Shown here: piece by piece, positions 1 to 11,800 of the stretch | Layout of the letters: every line of letters begins with the position of its first letter | Position numbering within the stretch: position 1 is the first letter of the stretch | Origin: Thermomucor indicae-seudaticae | Lineage: Eukaryota; Mucoromycota; Mucoromycetes; Mucorales; Lichtheimiaceae | Reading direction: 5' to 3' | Length of the DNA: 58,433 nt | Assembly (NCBI GenBank): GCA_000787465.1 | Contig: JSYX01000182.1 | Coordinates: forward strand, 1-58,433 | Position numbers and translations under genes: made by a program | Notes under the pieces: generated by a model | Database searches by the model: none | What the model saw: the letters and a program-made list of their open reading frames with translations, nothing else | What the model was told of the DNA's origin: nothing

Positions 1-1195
1 TTTAGAGCTAGGTGTATAAAATCTCGGAAGCACGGGATACCGAAAAAGCCAACTCAGAGCAGTCAGAAGACTTTGATCAATAGGAAGAGGAAGCAGTAGG
101 GTTAACCACAAGCCTAGTCGAGCCGGGGCCGACTCAAATTCTCTGTGCCTTGGATTGGAATCGAGTCGTGTAGAGTCAAGTGGTGTACACTATGAACAAG
201 GAGTTAAGGCGGTCATGCGCCGGAGAGAAAGCAGATCACGCATCTAAATATTCTAGGTCACTTTAAGATTGATGAGGACTAGACTTGGAAATAACTGCTC
301 TTGTTAGAAAAAGATCAGAATAATAGAGGGCGAGGAGATGAAAACTGCGAAACAGATGGTAATTACGCTCTATTTTAGGAATCAAAATCTCAAACAAAAC
401 TATGATTGCCTCTCCATTTAATGATATGACAACATGAAGTGATCACTGATCACTAAACCGAAAATAATGATATTTTCCTGCTTACCGATACGGTGGAACC
501 AGTAAGTGATCACCCAAACCGAGAATATCACTAAATCGAGCGCCTACTGTATGTGTCACTAAATTCATGTAGAAGCGATATTGGGAAATTCCACTTATTC
601 ATAAACCATTCTCGCTTTTATTTCATTGCTAAGAAAATACTTCATCCTCCACTAGCTAACTTATTCTATCGTAAACGTTCTCAAATGGATTAGTACGCTT
701 ATGCTTTCGCAGTATTTTATGTAATATCATACTACAGTAGCTTCGAGAACATTCACCTTCTGTAGCGGTATCTGAATTCGATATAGTGATAATTCGATAA
801 AGTGATCACTTTTCGGCCTGACGGAGATGATCACTATATCGAGCGCCCACTATATAAAGGGGACCATCTCCATACACTTGTCAGTTGTTTTCTCAAAACT
901 CTTGTTTTTTTCCGTTAATCGTCGATGCCGAAAGTTTCTGCCAAGAGAAGGTTCGCTCAATCCAAAAGCCGTTCAGCAATCGGTAGAAATACAAGTCTCA
1001 TGGACGAATTTTTGGTGACGAATAAAACTTTTTGATTGGTCATAGCATCCGGCAAATAGAATTGCCGGTAACGTTTGAAATAGAAAAATTGGCCCCTTTT
1101 TCAGAAAAATGTCGAGTTAAGACGACAGGCACTATAGACCCGTAGTACTGATTTGTGACGGTATAAGATATGAGGGAATGTATGTCGGATACGAC
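1..1195. other. Gene-poor repeat-like left flank
   Basis: No supportable gene. Stops are frequent in all frames and the short open frames lack recognisable domains. Apart from the TIR-like motifs, a GAGTCGA-type palindromic string near 115-180 resembles strings near 2,195-2,215 and 2,760-2,815, which suggests dispersed repeats. Confidence 0.4.
440..855. repeat. pogo/Tigger-like terminal-repeat fragments
   Basis: Two same-orientation copies of a degenerate motif lie here, ending near 553 and near 855. Each reads roughly ATCACTAAATCGAGCGCC followed by YACTRTA. Read on the minus strand, the ends look like CAGTAGGCGCTCGATTTAGTGAT next to TA, the style of pogo/Tigger terminal repeats with TA target sites. 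A more diverged copy sits near 2,056-2,110. No transposase reading frame is visible between them, so they are probably remnants of non-autonomous elements. Confidence 0.4.
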
Positions 1196-1787
1196 AGTAG
1201 GACCTCTGGCTGCGGAAGGATGATCACCGCTGGACGACGAGATGGCTTTGGAAGAGCTGGTGGTGGCAGGAAGGGGAAAGTGGTGACGGCGACGACTACT
1301 GAAGACATTAGTAAACTTTCGTCGGGCTGGTGCTGCAAAGTTCATATAATAGTTAGTAAGGAAAAGTTTGCTATATATCTATATAAAATGGCCAAAAAAG
1401 AAAGTACTTGCCTGGAGCACCGGGACAGTTTCCCATGGTCGTGGCACTTGCTGGAGAATACATAATACTAATTATTTTTCTTTGTTAGCCCTAGGCAACA
1501 ACTGGAAGTATATATAACTCGAACCTAGCGCGCGAGACGGAGCTTTTTGAGACTACAAGTTCATGTCAGTTAGATGATGATGAGTGAAGTAGTAGTAGCA
1601 TTAAAGCTAAGTAAACTAACTCATGTTGCAAAGCTAATATAAAGGTCGCTTTAGGGTAAAACTCCACTGGTTCTTGGATAGAACAGAGGAGTTTGGCCAA
1701 AAAGTTAAAGAGAAAGGGAAAAAGTCTTCGCGCCATTTAAATACTTTCAGAAACCCACATTCCCCAGCCAAGAACGTACTGCGAATA
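1196..1787 (-). pseudogene. Truncated copy of PAK kinase promoter and first two exons
   Basis: On the minus strand this segment matches the promoter, exon 1, intron 1 and start of exon 2 of the intact PAK gene at the right end (about 56,009-56,600 on the plus strand). Shared landmarks include the TATATATA box, the start ATGTATTCTCC, a GC intron donor (CCAG|GCAAGTAC), and the exon 2 motif APARRKF followed by SSRRRHHFP. The copy then diverges and has neither CRIB nor kinase domain, so it cannot encode a kinase. Similarity extends through the promoter and intron, so this is a DNA-level duplication and not a retrocopy. It joins the rad9 fragment at about 1,787/1,788. Confidence 0.8.
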
Positions 1788-1930
1788 CGACTTCACCTTT
1801 ACAGAAGCATGCGTGCATGCAAGAGCAACATCGAAGACACATGGGCGAGAATAAACAAGATAATCCGTGAATAGAGATGAAACGATGCTGCATTTCTTTG
1901 TTGAACAGTGCGCCACCGGTTTCCCTAAAA
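1788..1930 (-). pseudogene. rad9 exon fragment
   Basis: The minus-strand translation contains SLFTDYLV, FDVALACT and ASVKVKSY. These match an internal exon of the intact Rad9 gene in this window (about 14,310-14,450 minus; SLFTDYLVHFHPRVFDVALE). The match is also visible at the DNA level over about 130 bp. The fragment lacks the rest of Rad9 and abuts the PAK-derived fragment, forming a chimeric pseudogene of two unrelated genes in the same orientation. Confidence 0.75.
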
Positions 1931-3403
1931 TCTGTTGCGGAAAACCCGGGTGTTGCAAAACAAGCGGTCGAGAGGCGGTTCTGATTAGCGGACTCGGGCA
2001 AAGCGTAGACCATTTAAACCCATAACGGATCGGCCAACGACTTACCAACTCGTAAAGCCCAAAAGTGATCGTTAAATCGAAATATCGGTAAATCGAGCGG
2101 TCACCGTATCGAATTATCACTATGTCCAATTCAGAGCCCGAGTTACATAGACTGAATGTTCTCGACATATCTGTAGTATGATTATGTTTCAGACTTGACT
2201 AGACCCGATTCGAGCCCAAAACCGTATAACAACCAGAGGCCGCCGCTCGCTAATAGCAATTATCGCTTCCTTTGAAAATGTGACCATGGCAATGATGCCA
2301 AAGCAGCGAATGAAGTCCTACCCAACCCACGCAGATTCACAGGGCATAGAAACACTACGGCGAAAAAGGGCGGATTTAAGGGCGGATTTTGCCAAAAACT
2401 CTGTACGACGTGAGGTCTATACTGCTGCAAGTCCGTAACTTGTGGAACCTGTAGGGCGGATTTCACCAAATCGCTCAGAAATCCGCCCCCCTGCCCGCCT
2501 TCCCACCCGCTCTCTGGCCCGCCCAATCTTCGCCGTGGTGAAAGGCCAGACCATGAAATGTCTGGCAGGTAACGGCTAAAAGCACTTGATTTTTCTTTTT
2601 GTTTTTCCTACTGTTGACTGAGAATAAACACATCCAGCGAGGCAATAATAGCATCTGAAGCCGAAAAAAGTAAAGGTTAAGTAGATTACGCAAGAAACTC
2701 AATTACTCTACCGTTGGCGAGGTACAACTCTAGGACTATGATTACAGTATTTCTTTCCTGATCCGCGAGTCGACCCGACTTGACAGACTTACGAGTTGAG
2801 TTCGAGTCAATCCAAAACTGGCGGGCGCCAGAAAGCATGCAATCAGGCACACAAACAACGGAACGTGTAGATTGACTCCATGTTGACCTTCAATGTGGTA
2901 CAACTGAGGCTTCGTTTGCCTTGTGAATGACCCCGGCGGCATCTTTCATCGAGTAAAAAAGGTCAAGTGCTTTCACTTCGCTTGGACGATACGATGATAG
3001 CATTTTTTAACAGTGTAAATAGGGAGCATGGGGCATGGCTGTAGTTCCGGAAGATAGACTCGAAAAGGCAATACCGCGCCTCACTGCTCAAGCGCTGTGC
3101 TTTGCGGGGCGCGATCTTTCCATGGAAGTGTAATCACGACTTTGGCTTGGCCGCCGATGATAAAGAGGCCCATAGAGACGTTATAGACGTTATTAGAGAT
3201 ACACTTGCTGTCACCGTCAATACGTAACACTTTCCCATGTCTACACTGACGAACCACATTCGAATGTAGTAACTGTGTTCATACAGTGAGGTACATGCGC
3301 GGACATTCTTGAACAAAGAGCGCTCGCTGAAAGACAGGGTGTCAGAAGTCGTCTCCGTCCACAATTTCAACGAACCCGAAAGTAGGGACGAAGAAGTAAG
3401 CAA
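1931..3403. other. Intergenic region with inverted GC-rich repeat
   Basis: No gene recognised. A pogo-like motif copy lies near 2,056-2,110. The string GGGCGGATTT occurs twice near 2,367-2,385, with its complement AAATCCGCCC near 2,479-2,489, an inverted repeat that may be a small foldback or MITE-like element. The last few hundred bases are the upstream region of FMC1. Confidence 0.4.
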
Positions 3404-3882
3404 ATGGCCTCACAGACTCTGGCAACATACCGCCAACTCTTACGAGAAGTACGCCGTCAGGTAAATCTCGACGAAAGGGACAAGTTAGAAAACTGCCAGT
3501 TAATCGTTGATCTATAGTTCCCAAACAAACACGAAGCGTTTTCTAAACACTTGACATCGATCTACCAACAAAACAAAAATGTCACGGATCCAGACAAACA
3601 GCAAATCTTGAATCGGAATGCTGAGAATGTGCTAGTGTATCTGCGAAGCTCCAGACAACACAAGGTAGAAAAAGGACGTTGATCACGCTCTTTATGATGA
3701 TCATAACGCATGTTTTTCCACAGGAACTTCGAGAAAGATACTCTGCCATAGTCATGGAGCAGAAGAAAAAGGTTGAATTAACAGCGAGACGAGTGGGTCT
3801 TGAGTTGCCCAAAGAGTACCGCCCTGATACCGAAACCGCTGCAACGCAACGAGTAATGGACGCATTCCATAAATCATCCTGA
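3404..3882 (+). CDS. FMC1: FMC1-like mitochondrial F1-ATPase assembly factor (LYR-type)
   Basis: Three exons (3404-3460, 3518-3664, 3724-3882) splice in phase to a 120-residue protein, the usual size for FMC1. Family members act in mitochondria and stabilise assembly of the F1 sector of ATP synthase. The N-terminus has the LYR-like pattern TYRQLLREVR, there is a central LRSSRQHKELRERY region, and the C-terminus carries the family signature VGLELP (compare VGLKLP or VGLDVP in known members). Both introns are GT-AG. The stop codon overlaps the 3' coding end of the convergent DDHD phospholipase by 9 bp. The start is the only ATG placing the LYR helix at the N-terminus. Confidence 0.8.
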
Positions 3883-6882
3883 TTCTGCGTATATTTCACG
3901 TATCAAAAATGCAGCAACATCAAGATCCTAATAATAAAAAGTTATTCGTTAGTCGCCCAATTTCATCGAATATATTTATCATCACTTAAGATGCTTGCCT
4001 GCCAGTAGTTGAGATGAGCGCTAAATGCGCTCAGGTATGGATTTTCCAAAATTCCTTCTTGCAAACAGAAGTCTACTCTTCCTGTTCGATTAAGCATCCT
4101 TAACTTTTCTGCACCAGGAGGACTAGTAGTAGATGTTATTGCTGATTGCTTCCGGTACTTGTCTGTCAACGCTGGATCACTACGAGACCTAGACCGTAAT
4201 GTTGGCTCTGTCTCCTGGCCAGGATTTTGTTGACTGGTCCGGTCTTCATTATCCTTGTTCTTCGCCTGCTCTCCTTCTTCTGCTGATTTGGCTAAACCAA
4301 GTCCTCGCATAAATAGCTTGGTCGTGAGTCCCACTTTGAATGACTCGTACATGGCCCCTGCACGGTTTGCAATCCCAGATCCGACACTGAAACCAGCATC
4401 AATGACGCTTCTAAGGCCACCTTTTACATAGGCAATAGGTACAGGTTTTAGCTTGGCGCTATACTGCCTAGCAATCAAAGGTTCCAGTCGATATGCTACT
4501 GGATCATACTATGAAACGTTTTAAGTTACGCGTTTACATTTTTTGGTCCTGGTGAAACACTTGCCTTGTGGAAAACATTGTACAGGTTATTGACAGCAGG
4601 GTAACAAAACGATATAGATGAGTCAGAACTGGACATGTCACCATAATTCGATGGACCGATTACACTGGTATCACTGTTTGCCTCCAATGATTTGCGAGAA
4701 GCAACCTTGTAACCTCGTAACAGCAATATAACGCCAAGCGGTGACCCCACAGCGAAAAAGTTTTCTACTGGAAATAAAAGCGAGGGCGTCTTCTTGTCAC
4801 CTCCCGAAGGAAGATTGTGATCCTCTAGCATGGAACGCGTTCGGCTTTCATAAGCCAAGTTCATTGGTTGCGTACTGAGTATGTCAAATGCAAGCATGGA
4901 CTATACAACAAGTCAGTTTTGGCTGAATCATAATGCTTTCCGTATATACTCACACCTAACGAATGACCCACGATGGTAACTTTGCCGTTCTTTTCCAAGA
5001 AATGAGGATTCCGCTGCACATAGAGCTTGTAGACGCGATTCATTTCTCGAGTAATAACGTAGGCCATTTGATCGCGGTACTTTTGTGTCAGGTAAAGAGG
5101 TACTAGATACCAAGAGTTAACACATCTTGCTTTCTTTTTCTTTTACCTGTTTAACATACCATCCAACAAGACGTCTGAAACCACAAGCCGTAAGTTCGGT
5201 ACGCCATCCAGGGTCAGTTCATCCAACGTAGGACAACCATCATCAGCGCCTATCATGCCAAGGTCGACTTCTGCGCCATTCTCATCGTCGCTAGCCATCC
5301 CAAACGATATCTCGTGACGCCACAGGATTGGCAAAACTTGGATACCGTTCGGTCTTTGGGGATTGCCGGTTGCTGCTATCGCTGTAGCATAAGCTGACTT
5401 TAAGGTCTTCCGTAATATATTTACGTCTACCGTTATTTAGCATAAGACGATAAGCTAGCACGTGTATTTCCACTCTACATACCGTGTACGAAATTCTGTC
5501 CAAGTCTTTCAGACATTTTCTGGCCGATACTTCAAGGATGGTTTAGTAAATTGTCTACCCAGAAACGCCCCTCGATAATTACCCGTGTATGACGAATACC
5601 AGATGATCGACTTTTCGAACTTCTTCTTCGCTGTCCTCGTTATCATAATCATCCATCTCTTGCTCAGCTGCCAGTGCATCATCAGTGCCTTTAGGTGACT
5701 GTTCTAGTTTGCGCTCCTGGTCTAATGCCTTTGGCGTCGTAGATGTCTTTGTTTTGCTCTGCTTTTCGACCTCTGGGTAACCTCGCAGTAGACGAGTCCC
5801 GCCAAGGTTACTCCGGTTTGTCAGACGAGTGATGATGCTTTTAGCTATCTTGCTTCCAGTCGTGTTGCTTTCGGTTGTATGCGAATTGAGTAAGCATGTA
5901 TATCTTTTTTCTCTACTGCATAGCCAAATCGACGACTTACTATAAAAGCCAAGCTGTATTGGGGCCAGTGTACACGATATATTGTCCAAGGTAAGGTCCA
6001 AGCAAATTCCATTGCTTCTCTACGGGCTGTTTTTCAAGACTTATTTCAAGTTTTTTTTCTTCAAGTGTTGCCATATTCCTCTCTTCCACTTCCTCTTCCT
6101 CTTCAGGTGCCGCTGTTGCTGACTGAGATGGAGTCGGCTCTTCAGTGATAAGATACGGTTTATGTTTGCTGCATATATTTATTGCTGAGCTCTGTTTCTT
6201 GCCTTGATTGATGTGCTTTTCTCTTAACAAAGACTTACTAATATCCCAACTCAATCTGCTCAGCAAGGTTCTCCTCGCACGGGATCCATTTCGATCCATC
6301 ACCTTGTATAAACCAAGTCGCTCGTCGAACTTCATACGTTGGTCCTTCCCAGTAAACCGGACTAATGGTTCTTTGGTTCACATCCACTTCGAAAAGATGG
6401 TCTTCGTTCACGAGGACTTTGGCTCGTACGTCATTGCTCTACCATATCACATCATATGTGTAATCAATAGGGTCTGCCCTTCTTTTGGAGCGTATATACT
6501 ATGACTCACTTGGTAAGCCTTTTCAAGCTCTCTGGAATCTCTTTTAGAAAAAGGCACCCAGTTCTTAGCCGAGACTTTCTTGGGTGGGGTAGCAATGCCA
6601 GGACTGGACGGTTGTTTCTTTGCAGTGCTTTTTGCCCTTCGAATCGATATAGGGTCAATGATCGGATTGTCGATCGCATGGAACCTGAAGTATTTTCGCT
6701 TGCTCAGTTTGTACAGTGTAAAACAGGCTGCATAAATCTCAAACACAGTCGGCTTTTTACCATCTGACAGCAAGGGGAGGGACGTCCGGATCAGGAATGA
6801 GACTGCGAGGACGCATAGTGCGTCCCGCGCTGTGATGGTGATGGAGGTTTAAGGTCGCATATGGCGAATCAGGATCAACCAT
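3874..6882 (-). CDS. DDHD-domain phospholipase A1 (PA-PLA1 family)
   Basis: Eleven exons (6882-6761, 6684-6510, 6438-6239, 6168-5941, 5915-5583, 5529-5483, 5426-5160, 5102-4954, 4900-4565, 4508-3999, 3927-3874) join in frame to 806 residues. The family hydrolyses phosphatidic acid and related lipids at endomembranes. In order: the N-terminal motif WVPFSKRDS, VYTGPNTAWLL, VFVIHGIGQ, the lipase motif GHSLG (serine near residue 505), then the C-terminal DDHD region with YDPVAYRLEPL, DFCLQEG and a terminal YWQDLDVAAFLIREIY. Two introns (4509-4564 and 3928-3998) need GC-AG splicing to restore these conserved blocks. Reading through the last one would end the protein early after YWQ. A Glu- and Asp-rich spacer lies before the lipase core. 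The 3' end overlaps FMC1 antisense by 9 bp. Confidence 0.9.
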
Positions 6883-7340
6883 GTTGCAAGTACGTTAACA
6901 GGTACACGTTGCAGAAAGCGTCACACAAGAAAAGCTGCCTGCAGGAACCCTACTGGATTTCTAGATTTATCTATATGATCTCCTTTATAAACACATCACC
7001 AATAGAATACCTCTCATAAATGATGCCAGAGTACCTGCAGAAAGAAGCTGGTATTTCTGAATCATGGCGTGGATGTTATTCTTAGAGTATTTGATTTGAA
7101 ATACAAATGTCACCTCTGCCATTTTTTAACTGACGCGTTAACCGTGAAAAAGCACAATAACAGGCATTTTTAAAGACATCTGTATCACGCGAAGATTTGT
7201 CTCGACATCCTGAGCGATATCTTTATTGTCAACAGTGCTGAAACGCGTCAAGGCGCGCGGAGCATGTGAAAAGCTACCAAATCCAAAAAGGGAAATGGAC
7301 CTACTTTTTGGACTCACTTTTTTTTCCTTCTTGTAAAAGC

Positions 7341-8722
7341 ATGCCGATCAAACGACAGATTTCGGGCGTCCTTGTGCCCACAATACGTAGCTTTAGCAGC
7401 CCAGCATTCTTTGAGACTTCCAAATCCACAAGCGCGCAGAATGAGTTTGCCGGCGTTGAAAGCGTACCAACCTGTGACATTACAATCGATCTACTGTAAG
7501 TGACAAGGATCAGGTTGAGTATGCAGAAGGAAAAGCGTGTTTAATAATGAAATAACAAAGTGCCCTCAAGGACAAGGCTGCGCTTGAAACGGCAGTTTTG
7601 AACCTGACAAGAACAGTGTTACCTGACTGGTCCAAAGGGGTTTCCAAGGTAAACCTGCAACGAGTCAGTGGCGCCATGACAAAGTAAGCCAAGACAAGCT
7701 TTAAGCAAGCCAAAACTCGTTCTAAACCTTCTGGTAACAGCGCCGTATTTTTCGTCACCGCCTTGGATCGACCGCGGTTGCTGCTGCGAGTATACGGCAT
7801 CGGCTGCGATCAGATCGTCGATCGACAAAACGAACTGTGCTGGCTCGCACGGCTTTCACAAATGAGTAACAGCTTGAGTCCACAGTTGCTTGCGACGTTC
7901 CGGAACGGTCGGTTTGAAGAATATCTGGATTCGACGACACTCACACATGAGGATCTCCGTCGGCCTGAGATATCATGCCAAATCGCTCGGTCTTTGCGTC
8001 AACTCCATGCCGTCGTTGACGATTATCCTCCTCCAGAAAACTTTCGGTTGGAGGTTTGGAGATGTATCTCTCAGTGGTATGCAACAGTCCGAGAATTGCT
8101 AAACGATCCGATATGGTCTACCGAGTTGCAAGGTCTTGAGCTGGATCAATTACCTGGTCAGATTCAAAAATGTAAAGAAATCACATCCTCAATACCCTCG
8201 CCTGTCGTGTTCGCTCATAATGATGCAAGTAAAGAAACCTTGTCCTCTAAAGGGAGAATATCTTCTAATAACTCACCATGAATAGTTGTCTCTCTATAGA
8301 CACAGTATGGTAACGTCCTGAAATTGGCCAAGACGGGTGAACTTGTGATTGTCGATTTCGAGTATGCCGGGTACAACCCACGCGGATACGACATTGCCAA
8401 CCATTTCTGCGAGTGGATGTATGATTACCACAGCGATACGCCAGCAGCCATGAACCCAGAGAAGTTTCCAACCTATGATGAACAGATTTCATTCCTCAGA
8501 GCTTACCTGGATGAACAAGGCCCTACCAACACTTCCGCATCATTGGATACTGCTGAAGATTTACAAAAGGAAGCATCCGTCTGGGTGATGGCCAGCCATG
8601 TGCACTGGGCTTTGTGGGGTATCATTCAATTCACCCAGAGTGAGATCGACTTTGACTATCGATTGTATTCTGCCCAGCGACTCGCGGCGTTCCGTTCCGA
8701 ACTCGCAAAATGGACTTCTTGA
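7341..8722 (+). CDS. Choline/ethanolamine kinase
   Basis: Four exons (7341-7495, 7561-7683, 7741-8224, 8300-8722) give 394 residues in closed frame. The enzyme phosphorylates choline and/or ethanolamine with ATP, the first step of the Kennedy pathway to PC and PE, in the cytosol. Seen: a glycine-region equivalent SGAMTNAVFFV, LLLRVYG, the Brenner motif HNDTQYGN (Asp near residue 254), and the second catalytic motif IVDFEYAGYNPRGYDIANHFCEW. The HNDTQYGN motif appears only if intron 8225-8299 uses a GC donor (GCAAGT); no GT donor restores it. The ATG at 7341 is preferred, but an upstream in-frame ATG at 7266 is possible. Substrate preference cannot be told from the sequence. Confidence 0.9.
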
Positions 8723-8833
8723 AGACCCCAAAAATGTAATATATAGTCAAAACTTTTGGTATGCGCATGTACCCTGTGTTTTTGTGGCTAAACTGTAGTA
8801 ATTCTTAGCAATTGTTCTATACAAGATTACTGC

Positions 8834-11800
8834 CTATTCACTTTTCTTTGGTAAAGGCTTTAGCCGTTTGGGCAAGTAGAGGACGTCCTTTTTGATGTCA
8901 GCTTGTAAAGCTTCGAGAGCAGGTACTGTCGGTGCAGCAGTACTCTTTCGTTTGGTTGCTGTAGTAGAGTCTTGCTTTTGCCCTACAGAAGGGCCCGTGA
9001 ATAGAGGAGTACTCGAATACGGTTTCCATTCTTTGACTGAAGTTGCTGGAGTGAAAGTTGAATAAGGTTGAGCAGTAGCAGTAGTAGTAGTAGTAGTAGT
9101 AGTCGTAGTCGTAGTCGTAGTCTTAGAAGCTGGTTCAGCTTTCGCCTTTGTCAAACCCAAAGATGATGGAGTTGCCTGGTATAATACTTTGCTTCCACTG
9201 TCGTTATCTTTCTTCTTTTTAGCTTTGGATGGTGTAGAAAATGTACAGATATCCTCATCGAAAAAGTCGTCCTCATCGAAACGATCGTAGTGATCACCAT
9301 AATAATTGTCGTAAGCACAACCGTAACCAAAGTCGTCGTCATCATCATAGTATTCGACACGAGCGTCAGCCGCCCATAAAGTGGTGCCTTGGCTATCTAA
9401 TTCTGGCTTGTCATGCAGAAGAGGTCTGTGCAGCACGGACGCGACCCATGCACGCGTATCCTTATTCCAATCCGGCGTCTGCTTCTTGTGTGCTTCCTCT
9501 GGTACACCATCCAAGAAGGAAGACAATGTTGTCGGCTGCAACTTACCCCACGTCAAACGCTCTTTAGCATGGGTGCAGTACAAGAAACCTTTTCACGCCC
9601 TATTCAGTGCTCCCGAAAAGTCTGCAGGCATACAAGTTCGTCAACCTACATTTTGCTCGAGTCATGGCGACATACAGTAGACGACTAGATTCTATATTCT
9701 TAGTGATGCACAATATTAGTCTAAACTGGCCGTATACATACCACTCTTCCCAGTTGTCTGCTTTGCTATGAGGTATAATTCCGCTTTCGCACCCGATAAC
9801 GAACACGCATGGCCATTCAAGACCTTTTGCACTGTGCATGGTACTGATGGTCACTTTCTATGAAAGAAACGCATTTAGGGTTGACGACTCGAACTATGTT
9901 TGCAAAATTACTTACTCCTCCTGCCTCTGCTTCTTCCTCTTCTTTCGAATTTGTGCTTAGAGTGGTAGCCTCCAAGAACGCCACTATAGGGTCAACAGTG
10001 CTGCGGGAAGATCAATAAGACCACATAAGTGAAGACGCTTTTTCAATTGCTTGCCTTGGCGGTGCTGCGTCTTCATCATCCGTAGCATTCATATTTTCAA
10101 CATTTTGTGGACTCTCCTTCTTGGAATCGAAACTTTGCTTTGCGTACGAAATCAGTTCACCAACGTTTCCCCAACGCGATTCGCCATCCTTGTCGTGGTA
10201 TTGCTTCAAGTACTTTTCATACTGAATTGCATCAACGATATATCTCAAAATGTCTGACACTGGCTCCTGTAAACGACTGTAAGGTTAAACGAAGATAAGA
10301 CAACATGAGATTCAGTTGGCTAAATTTTACCTTTGCCTTGATCATATCCTGAACAGTATCATACAAAGCCAAGAACTCTCGTACGTTGGACTTGACTTTG
10401 CTTTGCAAGGATAGGCCCTTACCGCGACCACTGATTCCCTCGCGCAATACCCGAACCACATCCCATCCGCTTTTCCGGCTTTGGGCTTCGATCTTGTTTA
10501 ACGTAACTTCACCCATGCCACGTCGCGGTGTATTGATGATGCGCTCAAAGGCGTCCGTGTCATTGGGATTATAAATGAAGCGTAAATATGCCAAGACGTC
10601 TTTGACTTCCATACGCTCCAGGAATTTAACACCACCGACCTAGCGTGCCCGTTCAATCAAATTGTCTTGTTCATCAAGATAATTATGAAGACCAGAAACA
10701 CTTACCACAACGTAAGGAATTCCTCGTGAAGACAGAGACTGTTCGACATTTCGGGACATATAGTTCATACGGACAAGGACGGCAACATCCTTGTAAGTGA
10801 TAAGTCCATTGGAAGCTCGTACAATTCGTGATATTTCTTCTCCAACGGATTCTGCTTCCAACGTATCATCCGAGAGTCTCAGCAAAGACATTGGTACACC
10901 TTCCGCGTTTGAAGTCTGAAGATTCTTTTGGATTCGTTGAGGATCTAAATTGTATATCAAAAAGTAGCATAAGTGCCAAATAGCGCCAATAGTACGACAC
11001 ACTTGAGTGGAACTTTACCAAGATTAACAACGTGAAGTGCAGCTTTCAAAATACTCTTTGTACTGCGATAGTTTTCTTCCAAATTGATAACTTCGGTTTC
11101 TGGGAAATCGTTTCGCATTTTCAAAAAGTTTTCTTTATCTGCAGAGCGCCAGCCAAAGATACTTTGATCCGGGTCTACAAGAAGGAAAATTTCAATTTTG
11201 CAAGGCCGTAATATCAAATGCCATTATGACTTTACCTCCCACGATAGAGACTGCATGTTTTCCTTGTAATGTGAGGTAACGGACGATATCATACTGTACA
11301 GAGTTGGTGTCTTGGAACTTGTACCATCGTCAGCGATAAGACAGCAGAATTACATCATGCATCTTTTATGCCTTACTTCATCCACCAGTACATGGCGCAC
11401 AAACTTCAAGAGGAAGGGACACCGGCGGAAAAGCTTACGGCCATAGATAAGTAGATTATCAAAATCCTATGTTGTCCGCGAAGTTAGCCTACCTTTCTGG
11501 ACATCTTTGTTTAGTTAATACTTGCGACAATGTTTTCTGCTTGTAATCTTTCTTCGTACGCACTGAAACGACGTTTACTTAGTCTCTCCGGCCTCTTGTT
11601 GTTTGGCCATGAGATCCCGTACTCACACAAACATCGTGCAGTAATCTTTCTTTGTAAATTCTTCCTTGTTCAAATCGAGATAATCCTGTAATTCAAGGCC
11701 CTTGTTCCTGGCTCTGGAAATCTCACCAAGATACGCCTCTAAAAGAGCTCTACCATTAATGTCATGATATTTCAAGTAAGAATGCGTCGTGAACTTTACT

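Noticed and set aside
1737..2168. 143-codon minus-strand frame considered as a real gene
   Set aside because: Only its second half matches rad9, and it ends in PAK-derived sequence, so it is chance readthrough across the mosaic pseudogene.
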